Source: Acinetobacter bouvetii DSM 14964 = CIP 107468 (lineage in GTDB: Bacteria; Pseudomonadota; Gammaproteobacteria; Pseudomonadales; Moraxellaceae). From it: a DNA stretch of 64,000 bases. The stretch spans positions 601,381-665,380 of the forward strand of contig NZ_KB849727.1 in NCBI RefSeq assembly GCF_000368865.1. The letters run 5' to 3'. The notes beneath the pieces are model-generated. The model did no database searches. It saw nothing but the letters and a program-made list of their open reading frames with translations, and was not told the DNA's origin. Positions within the stretch are counted from its first letter, which is position 1, and each line of letters starts with the position of its first letter. Below are positions 9,721-19,463 of the stretch, in pieces. The translations under genes were made by a program, and so were the position numbers.

Positions 9721-10311
9721 TTAATTGGCTGTGACCAAGAGCAATCCAGCGCCTACAGGCAGTGTGACACACATGAATTGCTTACTCTCCTGCACCAAAG
9801 CAATAAATTCCGCCACTTCGGATGCATGCGACAGCACATTATCTACCACGAGCAATCCGCCTTTCTTTTTCAATAGATTCGGCAGATACTGCCAATACTC
9901 AACATAGGCATCGCGCTCTGCATCCAGCAGAATAAAATCATATATTTCATTGCATTGCTTTAGAAAATACAAAGCATCTGCAACTTGAAAATCAACCAGA
10001 TTGCGCAGCTGAAGCTGTTCTGCATATGACTGGGCTTGCTTTGTGCGCTCGGAATCAATTTCAATAGTCGTAACATGGCCCTGTGTACTTTGCGCAGCAT
10101 TGGCCAGCCACAATGTTGAATAGCCGGTCGATGTGCCAATTTCCAAAATGTTCTGCGCCTGCTGGGCACGGATCAGCACAGCCAGTAGATGCGCTGACTC
10201 CGGTTCTATATTGCGGTAACGGTTTAAACGGTCTGACTGCTGTGCGTCATGCGCTTGAAATTGCTGATACAGCGCATTAACTTGCTTTAAAAATTCTTCC
10301 GGAATGCTCAT
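9721..10311 (-). CDS. SAM-dependent O-methyltransferase (COMT-like)
   Basis: A cytoplasmic class I methyltransferase of 196 residues from the small O-methyltransferase family. The SAM-binding motif EIGTSTGYSTLWLA is followed by the acidic strand TTIEIDSERTKQA. The metal/catalytic segment is LLDAERDAYVEYW and then VVDNVLSHA, where the family binds a divalent cation and a catechol-like substrate. The start at 10311 has an AGGAGG ribosome site. The acceptor is unknown; nothing next to it points to one. It precedes the DUF1653 gene convergently with respect to ahpF only by strand and is probably monocistronic or follows the DUF1653 gene. Confidence 0.85.
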   Translation of the reverse strand: MSIPEEFLKQVNALYQQFQAHDAQQSDRLNRYRNIEPESAHLLAVLIRAQQAQNILEIGTSTGYSTLWLANAAQSTQGHVTTIEIDSERTKQAQSYAEQLQLRNLVDFQVADALYFLKQCNEIYDFILLDAERDAYVEYWQYLPNLLKKKGGLLVVDNVLSHASEVAEFIALVQESKQFMCVTLPVGAGLLLVTAN

Positions 10312-10360
10312 CAGCCCTCCTGCCTTAGTGAATACATTTGCAACAGTAGAACAGCAATGA

Positions 10361-10576
10361 CTATTCCACTTCCTGAATCAGCTTAAAACGCTCAACTGTT
10401 TTGCCTTCATGCTCTACCGTCTCGCTAAACATCGTTAAAGGCCGCACCCACAATGAATAATCACCATATAAACATTGATATACCACTAGCTTTTCTTCTG
10501 TTTCACTATGCGTCGCCACATTAAACACTTGATACAGCTGACCCTTATAATGCTGATAAATACCTTTTTTAAGCAT
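10361..10576 (-). CDS. DUF1653 family small protein
   Basis: A 71-residue protein. It opens MLKKGIYQHYKGQLYQVFNVA, keeps a central VVYQCLYGDYSLWVRPLTMF and ends with a charged tail. This is the typical DUF1653 layout, a small SH3-like barrel of unknown role. I start it at 10576, because the upstream extension to 10645 is Cys-rich and unlike the family. It is 49 bases upstream of the methyltransferase on the same strand and may be co-transcribed with it. Confidence 0.85.
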   Translation of the reverse strand: MLKKGIYQHYKGQLYQVFNVATHSETEEKLVVYQCLYGDYSLWVRPLTMFSETVEHEGKTVERFKLIQEVE

Positions 10577-10798
10577 AAACTTACCCAGAGATGGTGATGA
10601 ATTTCTGCATAAAGCATAGCACGGAGCATTCCAGTGAACAGACAAATTCCTTTAACTTTCAAAGCAGGCTTTGCAGTAAGCAATAAATAAATTCAATAAA
10701 ACGATTAATAATATAAAAACAAACTGTTTTACCTATTTATTAAAATCTCCTATTATTCACTTATCAAGTAAATATTTACTCCTTTGGAGGCGTTAGCA

Positions 10799-12364
10799 AT
10801 GTTGGATCAAAATACTTCTGCTCAATTAAAAACTCTGCTTGAACGTTTAGAAAGCCCAATCGAAATTGTGGCTACCTTAAACGCTTCTGACAAATCAGAC
10901 AAAATCAAAGAATTGGTGACTGAAATTGCCGCACTTTCTGATTTGGTGACTGCACGCTTTGACGGCACAAATTCACGTGCGCCAAGCTTCGGCATTGCAA
11001 AAAAAGGCGAGCAGCCGCGTGTCAACTTTGCTGGCTTGCCGATGGGCCACGAGTTCACCTCTTTGATTCTGGCCTTGCTTCAAGTTTCCGGCTATGCGCC
11101 GAAAGTGTCTGATGAGGTGCTGGCGCAAATCAAGGGCCTGAACTTAACGGCGGACTTTGATGTCTTTGTGTCTTTAAGCTGCCATAACTGCCCTGACGTG
11201 GTTCAGGCGCTGAACCTGATTGCGATTTACAACCCGGGCGCCACAGCAACCATGATCGACGGCGCATTCTTCCAGGACGAAGTGGAAGAACGCAAAATCA
11301 TGGCGGTGCCGATGGTCTTCCAAAACGGCGAGCATATCGGCCAAGGGCGCATGACCTTGGAAGAAATCATTGCCAAGCTGGACAGCGGCGCAGCAGCCAA
11401 AGATGCTGAGAAGCTGAATGCCAAAGGCGCGTTTGATGTGCTGGTGATCGGCGGCGGCCCTGCAGGCAACACCTCTGCGATCTATGCCGCGCGTAAAGGC
11501 ATTAAAACCGGGATTGTGGCTGAGCGCATGGGCGGTCAGGTCATGGATACCATGGACATTGAAAACTATACCTCTATTCAAAAAACCCAAGGCCCTAAAT
11601 TCGCAGCGGCGATGGAAGAGCATGTGCGTGAATACGGTGTAGACATCATGAACCTGCAGCGCGTATCAGACATTAAAGGCGCAGACCAAACGGCGAACGG
11701 CCTGGTGGAAGTGACTTTAGAGAACGGCGCGAAACTGCAGTCCAAAACTGTGATTCTGTCGACTGGCGCGCGCTGGAGAGAGATGAATGTTCCGGGCGAA
11801 AAAGAGTACAAAACCCGCGGCGTGGCTTACTGCCCGCACTGTGACGGCCCGCTGTTCAAAGGCAAGCGTGTTGCGGTGATAGGCGGTGGCAACTCCGGTG
11901 TGGAAGCGGCAATTGACCTTGCGGGCATTGTAGAGCATGTGACTTTGGTTGAATTTGATACCAAGCTGCGTGCAGACCAAGTGCTGCAGGACAAGCTGAA
12001 CAGCCTGCCAAACACCACGGTGATTCTGAATGCTTTGTCTACTGAAGTGGTGGGTGACGGTTCACAAGTGACAGCGCTGAAATACAAAGACCGCGCAACA
12101 GATGAAATCAAAACCATCGAGCTGGCAGGGATCTTCGTTCAAATCGGCTTGCTGCCGAATACCGACTTCCTGAAAGGAACGGGCGTGGAACTTTCCAGCC
12201 GCGGCGAGATCGTGATTAACGAGCGCAACGAAACCAATGTAAAAGGCGTATTTGCAGCCGGTGACTGCACCACAGTGCCGTACAAGCAAATCATCATTGC
12301 AACGGGTGAAGGCGCGAAAGCTTCATTGTCCGCTTTTGATTACATCATCCGTTCTGGTCAATAG
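10799..12364 (+). CDS. ahpF: Alkyl hydroperoxide reductase subunit F
   Basis: An FAD- and NADH-dependent disulfide reductase that recharges AhpC. From the ATG at 10799 (GGAGG at 10786-10790) it has 521 residues, the E. coli length. The N-terminal tandem thioredoxin-like domain has a CHNC motif at Cys128-Cys131. The FAD Rossmann motif [12 protein letters not shown], the redox-active CPHC near residue 345, the NADH motif [12 protein letters not shown] and the FAD-closing GVFAAGDCT follow. Bases become markedly more GC-rich after about 10,990 than in the first 190 bases. It is monocistronic with its own terminator. Confidence 0.97.
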   Translation: MLDQNTSAQLKTLLERLESPIEIVATLNASDKSDKIKELVTEIAALSDLVTARFDGTNSRAPSFGIAKKGEQPRVNFAGLPMGHEFTSLILALLQVSGYAPKVSDEVLAQIKGLNLTADFDVFVSLSCHNCPDVVQALNLIAIYNPGATATMIDGAFFQDEVEERKIMAVPMVFQNGEHIGQGRMTLEEIIAKLDSGAAAKDAEKLNAKGAFDVLVIGGGPAGNTSAIYAARKGIKTGIVAERMGGQVMDTMDIENYTSIQKTQGPKFAAAMEEHVREYGVDIMNLQRVSDIKGADQTANGLVEVTLENGAKLQSKTVILSTGARWREMNVPGEKEYKTRGVAYCPHCDGPLFKGKRVAVIGGGNSGVEAAIDLAGIVEHVTLVEFDTKLRADQVLQDKLNSLPNTTVILNALSTEVVGDGSQVTALKYKDRATDEIKTIELAGIFVQIGLLPNTDFLKGTGVELSSRGEIVINERNETNVKGVFAAGDCTTVPYKQIIIATGEGAKASLSAFDYIIRSGQ

Positions 12365-12382
12365 CTTTAAATCAATATTGGC

Positions 12383-12412
12383 AAAAGCCAGTCTCTATGA
12401 CTGGCTTTTTTT
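12383..12412 (+). terminator. Terminator after ahpF
   Basis: The inverted repeat AAAGCCAGTC / GACTGGCTTT with a short loop and a T7 run lies about 20 bases after the ahpF stop. Confidence 0.92.
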
Positions 12413-12841
12413 ATGCTGCCGATTTTATTTTATGTCAAATCAGGGGCAGAAAAAAGTACCTGTCCGCTGCCCCCCCTTGTTTTAGACATGCTGATCAAGA
12501 GCAATTTATAAACCTTGATCTTGTTTCAGCTCCTTTTAAACTCCTGTTTCAGCGCGGCATTCTCCTGACACCTGAATCAGGTTGACTTGACTCCCAAAGA
12601 TGAATGCAAATCATTTCAGCACAGCCGATATTTGTAAGAATTTTTTAAATCATGTCTGTATTTAAATATGAAAAAACATGATTTTAGAAACAATAAGGTC
12701 ATTCCAAATTCACTGTGACTGATCAAGGTGACGTTCAAACCTTGTCTATCTGCATGTCATCAAATATGATAAATAATCGGTCATTAAAAGATGACTGAAA
12801 ATAAAAACAACAGACGTTGTCAGGAAAACAAGGAGAAGAAA
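12413..12841. other. Intergenic region, no gene seen
   Basis: About 430 bases between the ahpF terminator and the zinc-ribbon gene. It includes a C7 run near 12471 and a spaced inverted repeat CAAGGT-N9-ACCTTG at 12724-12744, which might be an operator for the downstream gene. Open frames here lack ribosome sites and family resemblance. Confidence 0.45.
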
Positions 12842-13090
12842 ATGCACTATCAGTATCACTGTGCCTGCTGCAATAAAGTTGTTGCTTCTACTGACAAAGA
12901 ATGTGCCAATTGCGGCTCTCACACGATAAAAAGCCCATACGGATTCTGGATTTTTTGTATTTTGACCTGCCTTATTGCAGCAGCCGTATTTAAAACAGTC
13001 CATGTGTACCTGCAAGATCATCAGGAAGTACCGGTACAGCAATCACTGTTTGAGGTTCTGCAGCAAGACAATAAAACGGCCGATAAATAG
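12842..13090 (+). CDS. Zinc-ribbon single-pass membrane protein
   Basis: An 82-residue protein starting at the ATG at 12842, which has AAGGAG six bases upstream. The N-terminus carries CACC and, about 16 residues later, CANC, a classic four-Cys zinc ribbon. One hydrophobic segment follows (FWIFCILTCLIAAAVF, about residues 38-54), then a polar C-terminal tail. The layout suggests an inner-membrane protein with a cytosolic zinc ribbon. I know no function for it. Confidence 0.75.
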   Translation: MHYQYHCACCNKVVASTDKECANCGSHTIKSPYGFWIFCILTCLIAAAVFKTVHVYLQDHQEVPVQQSLFEVLQQDNKTADK

Positions 13091-13298
13091 CAGGTATTTA
13101 ATTTCGCGGTTCAGGACCAACGCCTGAAACTATTTTCAGGCTTTGGTTCATAGCATGCGCTGCATCTGCAGCGGCTTTGACTCAACACAGCGTCTTTAAG
13201 ACGAAAATCATTGCATGCCATCAGTATTCTTTTTGATTTACCTGCACCCAAGTACTCAAAGTCGTTTAAAATAGCCTGCTAAACCACAGGGTGTAAAT

Positions 13299-13493
13299 AT
13301 GGTTCAATTGATTAAAAAAGGCGGCTTGCGTGAACGCGCTAACCGCAGCCGAAGCTACAAAGGCTCGGAAAATACTGAAACAACCTTAAAACCAAACCGT
13401 TACCGTACTGATGAAAAAAAAGAGGAACCCGCAGCTTCCTCTCCTCACCTTGATCCATCTGAATCTAGAGCATCTGACACCAATCAAGCGTAA
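13299..13493 (+). CDS. Small basic hypothetical protein
   Basis: A 64-residue frame with an ATG at 13299 and an AGGGTG ribosome site. The N-terminal half is Arg/Lys-rich (KKGGLRERANRSRSYKG) and the C-terminal half is Ser/Pro/Glu-rich and probably disordered. It overlaps the convergent LysE-type gene by 10 bases at their 3' ends. A stand-alone charged protein of unknown role; the good ribosome site favours it being real. Confidence 0.55.
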   Translation: MVQLIKKGGLRERANRSRSYKGSENTETTLKPNRYRTDEKKEEPAASSPHLDPSESRASDTNQA

Positions 13494-14122
13494 AACATTT
13501 TGATGGCGTCATACCAAAGCCAAACCGCAAAGGCTAAAAACAGTCCGCCCGAGATAATATCGATATAACTGCCTGCACGCTGATACAGCACCTTAATTTT
13601 TGGCATTGAGACAATCATCATCAGCAGGCTGAAGACCAGAAACGTCTGTATCGGAATAATAAAAGCCAATTGAGTTTTTAAATCCGAACCCGCGGATGAA
13701 CTCAAAGCCAAAGAAAACACACTGCTGAAATAAATCAGTGTTTTAGGATTGGATAAATTGGTCAATAAGCCCTGTATAAAATAATTCTGAGGCTTTTCAA
13801 TTTCCTCTGAGCTGTCCAAAGCCACTTCTTGCTTGAGCAATTTTAAACCGCCGTTCAGCATACCCCAGCCCATTTTTGCCAAAAACAATCCGCCAACCAT
13901 CATCAAAACTTGCTGAATCCATGGAAATTGCTCCACCAATACAGTAAAGCCCATCAAAGTCAGGACTACCCAAACCACAATTCCCGCAGAAATGCCGGCA
14001 ATAATTTTTAATGTATTGAGCCGGGTATTCGAAGCCGCGCTTTTTGCAATAAGCAATACATCTGGCCCTGGGCTAAGCTGCGCCACAAAGTGCAGCAGGC
14101 AAATGGTCAAAAGAAGTGACAT
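13484..14122 (-). CDS. LysE/RhtB family amino-acid exporter
   Basis: An inner-membrane exporter of 212 residues with the six hydrophobic segments typical of LysE/RhtB proteins. The conserved N-terminal motif is clear (FVAQLSPGPDVLLIAKSA, residues 12-29), as is NLSNPKTLIYF in the middle. The family exports basic amino acids, homoserine, threonine or related metabolites; substrate is not predictable. The gene is monocistronic and convergent with the small basic gene. Confidence 0.88.
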   Translation of the reverse strand: MSLLLTICLLHFVAQLSPGPDVLLIAKSAASNTRLNTLKIIAGISAGIVVWVVLTLMGFTVLVEQFPWIQQVLMMVGGLFLAKMGWGMLNGGLKLLKQEVALDSSEEIEKPQNYFIQGLLTNLSNPKTLIYFSSVFSLALSSSAGSDLKTQLAFIIPIQTFLVFSLLMMIVSMPKIKVLYQRAGSYIDIISGGLFLAFAVWLWYDAIKMFYA

Positions 14123-14202
14123 AAAGGCAGAAAAGAAATAATAAAAATCACATTATATCGCTTGTTCAAATCAAATGTGCAGGCAGATAGAATTTCGGGA
14201 AT

Positions 14203-14232
14203 AAAAAAGCCGAATCATTTGATCCGGCTTTT
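14203..14232 (-). terminator. Terminator after fxsA
   Basis: A hairpin of GCCG-A-ATCA paired with TGAT-C-CGGC, flanked by A6 and T4 runs, lies about 30 bases after the minus-strand fxsA stop. Confidence 0.85.
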
Positions 14233-14262
14233 CATCACTTCAAATTCATCACTTCAAAAAAA

Positions 14263-14838
14263 TTATTTTGGATGAATATCTTTCATTTCAATTTTCTTCG
14301 CTTCCGGCGAAACTTCACGCGCTTCACCATCAATGATACTTGAATCTCGGCTGCCGCCCTGCTGATTCTGCATGTCCTGCATTTGGCGCATCATGTCTGC
14401 AAATGGATTTTGGCCCTGAGCGCCGCCCATGCCATTCATATCTCCCATCATGCCGCCCATCATTTTTTCCATCATAGCTTGCTGACGCTTCATCATCACA
14501 TTCATCATGGCGGCTTTTAATGCATTTTGCACGGGCGGAATTAAAATCAGGACTGCCAGCAGATCAGAAATCAAACCTGGAACCATCAATAGAAAACCGG
14601 CAATAATCTTAGGCAAATTACCGGAAAGCGTTGGATCTGCACTCATTTGACCAGCTTGCATTTGCTGCATTTGAGGCATTAAGCCTGATGCATGCTTGCG
14701 CACGATATTCAGTCCGATGAAAAAAGCAGCAATAAACCAGAAGAACACATACCACATGCTGCCAACGAGGTCGCCCACGCCGATCCATACAAAGACTTCA
14801 AGAATTAAGCCCGCAAGGACAATTAGAAATAATTTCAT
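14263..14838 (-). CDS. fxsA: FxsA family membrane protein
   Basis: An inner-membrane protein of 191 residues. The N-terminal hydrophobic part has the family pattern of an acidic residue inside the first helix (LILEVFVWIGVGDLVG) and a second helix. It continues with SGNLPKIIAGFLLMVPGLISD, here split by length limits but clearly the conserved core. The C-terminal third is Met/Gln/Gly-rich and polar. E. coli FxsA suppresses F-plasmid exclusion of phage T7; its normal role is unknown. It is monocistronic and divergent from ruvC. Confidence 0.9.
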   Translation of the reverse strand: MKLFLIVLAGLILEVFVWIGVGDLVGSMWYVFFWFIAAFFIGLNIVRKHASGLMPQMQQMQAGQMSADPTLSGNLPKIIAGFLLMVPGLISDLLAVLILIPPVQNALKAAMMNVMMKRQQAMMEKMMGGMMGDMNGMGGAQGQNPFADMMRQMQDMQNQQGGSRDSSIIDGEAREVSPEAKKIEMKDIHPK

Positions 14839-14960
14839 GAAAACTAATCAAATCTCTATTAAATAAATAAGGTGCATCAATCAAGCGCTTAATCCGTATC
14901 AAGCTTTTTTGATCCGCTTATGTAACAATATGGGCGTTATTCAATTTTTAAAGGGTCAGC

Positions 14961-15506
14961 ATGTCATTAATTATCGGTATTGACCCGGGTTCCCGCCTGA
15001 CCGGCTACGGCATTATTGAACATGAAGGTTCTAAGCTGCGTTTTGTAGATGCTGGCACCATACGCACTGAAACGGCTGAGATGCCGGAGCGCTTAAAGCG
15101 GATTTTTGCGGGTGTAGACCGTATTGTAAAATTTCATGGACCGACTGAAGCCGCAGTTGAACAAGTCTTTATGGCGCAAAACCCTGACTCTGCATTGAAA
15201 TTAGGGCAAGCGCGCGGAGCAGCCATTGCAGCATTAACTAATTTAGATTTACAAGTTGCAGAATATACAGCACGTCAGATCAAGCAATCCGTTGTTGGTT
15301 ATGGCGCAGCCGATAAAGAACAAGTGCAGATGATGGTCATGAAGCTGCTGAATTTAGAGATTAAACCGCAGCAAGATGCCGCCGATGCCTTAGCCGCTGC
15401 CATCTGCCATGCGCATGCCTCTGGCAGCATGAGTAAAATGGCGGTACTGAATGCCCTTGGCGGTATGGCGCGCGGACGCAGCCGTTACAGCAGCAGACGG
15501 CGTTAG
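14961..15506 (+). CDS. ruvC: Holliday junction resolvase RuvC
   Basis: A dimeric, Mg-dependent endonuclease that cuts Holliday junctions made by RuvAB. It has 181 residues. All four acidic catalytic residues are visible: Asp8 (GIDPGS), Glu67 (AAVEQVF), Asp139 and Asp142 (QQDAADAL). The C-terminus is a short Arg/Ser-rich tail. The start at 14961 has an AAAGGG ribosome site. No ruvA or ruvB is nearby. Confidence 0.96.
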   Translation: MSLIIGIDPGSRLTGYGIIEHEGSKLRFVDAGTIRTETAEMPERLKRIFAGVDRIVKFHGPTEAAVEQVFMAQNPDSALKLGQARGAAIAALTNLDLQVAEYTARQIKQSVVGYGAADKEQVQMMVMKLLNLEIKPQQDAADALAAAICHAHASGSMSKMAVLNALGGMARGRSRYSSRRR

Positions 15507-15597
15507 GTTTAATTCAGCCGAAACCGCCTTGATGTTCATTTAAGCGTCTGATTTTAGAGTCTGCCTTATCAAAGATATGGGGTAAAATCAGCGCACA

Positions 15598-16467
15598 TCA
15601 TTTCTTCAACAGATACTGCTGCTTCTTGGCATTGTATTGATAGCGATGCACAGCATTAACCGGCACTGCTTTCTGCTTTCCACCATGCTCTTTTAATTCT
15701 GTCCCGCTGTATTGAATTTCTATATCGTATAAGCCGTCATGTTCGCTTTTGTCTGATCCGCTGTTTAGCAACTTATACTGTGCCGTCTTATGGTAAGTTT
15801 CATCCTCACCAGAATCTTCATTATCATTGCCCAAATTCAGCGCATTTGATTGCTTCAGCGGCTGATCATCTGTAATCGGCATCACGTAGAGTTGGCTATG
15901 ACTCTCACCATGACTGGATTCTGTAATTTCTTGAAGTATGCCTTGCTGTGCCGTTCCCAGCTTGCGCATATTTTTAACAATCTGAACGGGGTAATACATT
16001 TGCCGTTCATATGCTGGCGCATACCAGCCCTGATTTTCTGGCGAACGGGTCGTCAGTTGAAATTTTCCATCTAATGATTTTTTAAATAAAAAAACATCCG
16101 TCAGCTGATAGCAGGCGCCGCAATATGCAATTTCTTTACGATCCTCATCAATCACGGTATGAGTGACTGTTACAATATAGCGCTCCTCACCTTTTAAATT
16201 TTTGAACTTCTGCGCAACGTCAAATAACAGCACCTGAGATCTACCCTGATTATCCGGCAGGCTGCCAGTATATTGCTGTTTATTTTTATGTAACTCTGGA
16301 ATATTCACCTGCCGGATTTGCTTTGAATAAAATCGCATCATCACAGTTTTAAAATCTAAATTAAGCAACGCAGCATCTGTTTCTGCATGCACCAATGATG
16401 CTTGAGCGGCACATAGTAACACCGCAGCAAATCCTGCATAATTTTTTTTAGTCATATTATTGATCAT
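15598..16467 (-). CDS. Exported hypothetical protein
   Basis: A 289-residue protein with a signal peptide ending near VHAETD, so probably periplasmic or outer-membrane associated. The mature part is polar and beta-rich. A CGAC motif near the middle could form a disulfide or bind metal. The C-terminus ends with a Tyr/Lys-rich YNAKKQQYLLKK strand. Either ATG (16467 or 16455) could start it; neither has a good ribosome site. I recognise no family and the neighbours give no clue. Confidence 0.7.
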   Translation of the reverse strand: MINNMTKKNYAGFAAVLLCAAQASLVHAETDAALLNLDFKTVMMRFYSKQIRQVNIPELHKNKQQYTGSLPDNQGRSQVLLFDVAQKFKNLKGEERYIVTVTHTVIDEDRKEIAYCGACYQLTDVFLFKKSLDGKFQLTTRSPENQGWYAPAYERQMYYPVQIVKNMRKLGTAQQGILQEITESSHGESHSQLYVMPITDDQPLKQSNALNLGNDNEDSGEDETYHKTAQYKLLNSGSDKSEHDGLYDIEIQYSGTELKEHGGKQKAVPVNAVHRYQYNAKKQQYLLKK

Positions 16468-16544
16468 TTTCTATCTTTATTTTTTGCAGCAAGTCTAAGC
16501 AGAATTCTTCAAAATAGCCAATAAACCGCATAAAGCCATGCCGT

Positions 16545-16823
16545 TTAGTCACGAATCATTTTAAAGTCAGCAAAACCTGCATCATCCAGCTTTAATTCTG
16601 TTTGCTCAATAGAAGTAACATTGGCATGTGCAGGCCCAGCCAGACTCAGCTGAAGCATGTGATTCACGTTCAGTTCAGATCCAAGAATGACCGCCTCAAC
16701 GTCACCGCTGGATAAATTCTTTACATAGCCTTTCAGCCCCAAATCCAAGGCTTGCTGTTCAAACCAGCGGCGGTAACCCACCCCTTGAACTTGGCCCTGA
16801 ATCCGCAGTTTTAAAGCTTGCAT
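16545..16823 (-). CDS. acyP: Acylphosphatase
   Basis: A small cytoplasmic enzyme of 92 residues that hydrolyses carboxyl-phosphate bonds. The signature GQVQGVGYRRWFEQQA holds the catalytic Arg, and GYVKNLSSGDVEA holds the catalytic Asn. I prefer the ATG at 16823, with ACAGG six bases upstream; the ATG at 16841 lacks a ribosome site. It follows nnr on the same strand with a gap of about 20 bases and is likely co-transcribed. Confidence 0.93.
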   Translation of the reverse strand: MQALKLRIQGQVQGVGYRRWFEQQALDLGLKGYVKNLSSGDVEAVILGSELNVNHMLQLSLAGPAHANVTSIEQTELKLDDAGFADFKMIRD

Positions 16824-16846
16824 AAACGGCCTGTCTTGCATCAATG

Positions 16847-18304
16847 CTATAGATTAACAGCGTGATATACCGCCTGCGCCATATCCTGCGCCTGCAGGCC
16901 ACGCATGCCCCGCTGCGCCAAATAATCCCCTGCCAAAGCATGCAAAGTGACAATTTCATGCAAATGGATCATGTCATGAAATTGCGCTTTTAAACTGGAG
17001 ATCATGCCTGCCAGCACATCGCCCATGCCGCCTGTCCCCATGCCGGCATTGCCTGCTGTGCAAATCCACAGCTCATCTTCCAAAATCAGGCTGCCTGCAC
17101 CTTTCAGCACCCATTGACCTGCATATTTTTCCTGCAGAAAATGAATGGCCTGCACACGGTCTGCTTCTACTTCCTGCGTTGAGATGCCTAACAGCTTTGC
17201 AGCTTCCCCTGAGTGCGGTGTGGCATAACTGTGCGCTTTCAGCTTTTCTGGAAATTCGGCAAGGAACCACAAAGCATCTGCGTCTAAAACCGCTTCAACA
17301 TCTGACTGCTGAATCAATGGGAACCACGTTTTAAATTGCTGCTCTGCCCATGCATCACGGCCTAAGCCCATACCAAAACTGACGGCATCTACATGCTCCA
17401 GCAAAGCCTGAATATCCGCGGCAGATAAGGCATTAATATCGCGCAGCATAATATTTGGCGCACGGGATAAAATTGCAGTATGGTGTTTTGCATCGCATGC
17501 ACAGGTCACTTTGCCAGCGCCTGCGTGAAATGCCGCTTCAGCCGCCATAATGACTGCGCCCCCCATAGTGGCATGGCCGCCAGCAATTAAAACATGGCCA
17601 TAGCTGCCCTTATGCCCAAAGGCCTGCCGCTGCGGCAATGAAATTTTATTTGGAGAAATCCGCGCAATCGGCTGCAATTTTTCATCCGCCGGAATGACAT
17701 CAATAACCTGCACTTTACCGCAGAATTCTTTGCCCTGCCCCGTGAACAAGCCAGCTTTTAAGCCTAATGCGGTGAACGTATAATCCGCTTTTACTGCACA
17801 AGGCAAAGGCTGGCCGCTATTGGCTTGCAAACCGCTTGGAATATCAACAGCAATCCTCAAACCCTGCCGCCCATTAATCTTTTGAATAATGCTCTGCCAG
17901 TCAGTATTTAATTCCCGATTCAGCCCAATGCCAAATAAAGCATCTATATAGGCATCATATTCAGAAACAAATGTAAAATCTGAATAAATGGTTAACCCAG
18001 CCTGCTGCGCTTCTGCTGAAGCCAGATGCAAATCCTTCGACGCTCCCAATTCGGCCGCGTAAATATCAACACTGAAGCCCGCTTGAGTTAAGTATTTTGC
18101 CGTGAGATAGCCATCGCCAGCATTATTGCCCTGACCGCAGCAAACCGCTATGCGCTGAATGCCTTGCTCATGAAATATTGGAATTAGCCGCTGCGCAATA
18201 GTCCATGCAACTTGCTTCATTAAGCCATAAGAACTGTTTTGCTGACTAAACCAGCGCTGTTCCCATGCTTGAATACTTTGGCTATGATAAACTTGCGGCT
18301 GCAT
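16847..18304 (-). CDS. nnr: Bifunctional NAD(P)H-hydrate epimerase/dehydratase
   Basis: A repair enzyme for hydrated NADH and NADPH. From the ATG at 18304 (AAGGAAG ribosome site) it has 485 residues. The N-terminal YjeF_N epimerase domain (about 1-210) contains VCCGQGNNAGDGYLTAKYL and VDIPSGLQANSG. The C-terminal YjeF_C dehydratase domain has HKGSYGHVLIAGG, VLDADALW, TPHSGEAAKLLG and the GNAGMGTGGMGDVLAG segment. It is transcribed away from queG with only 22 bases between start codons, a conserved pairing in many Gammaproteobacteria. Confidence 0.95.
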   Translation of the reverse strand: MQPQVYHSQSIQAWEQRWFSQQNSSYGLMKQVAWTIAQRLIPIFHEQGIQRIAVCCGQGNNAGDGYLTAKYLTQAGFSVDIYAAELGASKDLHLASAEAQQAGLTIYSDFTFVSEYDAYIDALFGIGLNRELNTDWQSIIQKINGRQGLRIAVDIPSGLQANSGQPLPCAVKADYTFTALGLKAGLFTGQGKEFCGKVQVIDVIPADEKLQPIARISPNKISLPQRQAFGHKGSYGHVLIAGGHATMGGAVIMAAEAAFHAGAGKVTCACDAKHHTAILSRAPNIMLRDINALSAADIQALLEHVDAVSFGMGLGRDAWAEQQFKTWFPLIQQSDVEAVLDADALWFLAEFPEKLKAHSYATPHSGEAAKLLGISTQEVEADRVQAIHFLQEKYAGQWVLKGAGSLILEDELWICTAGNAGMGTGGMGDVLAGMISSLKAQFHDMIHLHEIVTLHALAGDYLAQRGMRGLQAQDMAQAVYHAVNL

Positions 18305-18326
18305 TCTTCTTCCTTCCAAATGGTTT

Positions 18327-19415
18327 ATGGCAACTTCTGCTCAGTCAAAAATTCAACTTAATCAAGATGATTCCGAGTCACTCAAGACTTGGATTAAAGC
18401 CCAAGCTTTAGCTTTGGGTTTTTCTGATTGTGTCATTGCCAAACCGGATGCTCAAGAAGAATTACCGCGTTTTAAGGAATATTTGAAACGCGGCTATCAT
18501 GGCGATATGAAATTCTTAGAAGAAAACCTAGAAAAACGCGCTGACCCAACGTTGCTCATCCCGGGGACAAAAAGCATCATTTGCGTACGCATGGACTACC
18601 TTGTAGAAACACCTAAGCCCCGGTATGTGCCGCATCAGCCTAATGCGGCCATAATTGCCCGCTATGCGCGCGGCCGTGATTATCATAAAGTCATGCGTGG
18701 GCGCCTGAAAACATTAGCTTCCATCATTCGCGAAAAAGTGGGCGATTTTGAGGCGCGCCCGTTTGCAGATTCTGCGCCTGTGTTTGAAAAATCTCTGGCT
18801 GAAAATGCAGGCATGGGCTGGACAGGCAAACACACCTTGCTCATTCATAAAAAATCGGGCTCATTCTTTGTGCTCGGAGAGTTATTCACCTCTTTAGATC
18901 TGCCTTTTGACAGCCCTGCCACCAAGCATTGCGGTTCCTGCACCGCCTGCATCGATATTTGTCCCACACAGGCTATTGTAGAGCCGTACATGCTGGATGC
19001 CCGCAAATGCATTGCCTATTTGACCATTGAATACAAAGGCATCATTCCTGAAGAATTGCGCAGAGGCATTGGCAACCGGGTATTTGGCTGTGATGACTGC
19101 CAGCTCATTTGCCCTTGGAACAGCTTTGCCAAAAAAACAACCATTGAAGATTTTAATCCGCGCCATGGTTTAGACCATTTGAACTTACTGGACTTGTGGC
19201 AATGGGATGAAGAAACCTTCTTATCCTGCACTGAAGGCAGTCCAATCCGCAGAACAGGCTATCAAAGCTTTATGCGCAACATTGCCATTGGCCTAGGCAA
19301 TGCAGATTATTCAGATGAAATTTTGTGTGCATTGCAGCAAAAGCGTGTCCTGCATGATGAGATTGTGCAAGTCCATATTGATTGGGCCATTGCGGAACAA
19401 CTAGCTAAAGCCTGA
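18327..19415 (+). CDS. queG: Epoxyqueuosine reductase QueG
   Basis: A cobalamin-dependent 4Fe-4S enzyme that makes the last step of queuosine synthesis in tRNA. It has 362 residues. Two ferredoxin-type clusters are clear: CGSCTACIDICPTQAI (about residue 205) and CDDCQLICPWN (about 255). The cobalamin-binding core lies before them, with RYARGRDYHKVMRGRL conserved. Its promoter must overlap the nnr promoter. No clear ribosome site precedes the ATG. Confidence 0.95.
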   Translation: MATSAQSKIQLNQDDSESLKTWIKAQALALGFSDCVIAKPDAQEELPRFKEYLKRGYHGDMKFLEENLEKRADPTLLIPGTKSIICVRMDYLVETPKPRYVPHQPNAAIIARYARGRDYHKVMRGRLKTLASIIREKVGDFEARPFADSAPVFEKSLAENAGMGWTGKHTLLIHKKSGSFFVLGELFTSLDLPFDSPATKHCGSCTACIDICPTQAIVEPYMLDARKCIAYLTIEYKGIIPEELRRGIGNRVFGCDDCQLICPWNSFAKKTTIEDFNPRHGLDHLNLLDLWQWDEETFLSCTEGSPIRRTGYQSFMRNIAIGLGNADYSDEILCALQQKRVLHDEIVQVHIDWAIAEQLAKA

Positions 19416-19463
19416 TATTTTTTACGGTTCTTGCAGACATCTTGCTTTATCCAGTTTAAAGTC

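Noticed and set aside
11174..11623. 149-codon frame antisense to ahpF
   Set aside because: It is a shadow of a gene with a GC-rich third position; the plus-strand ahpF frame has all catalytic motifs and the correct length.
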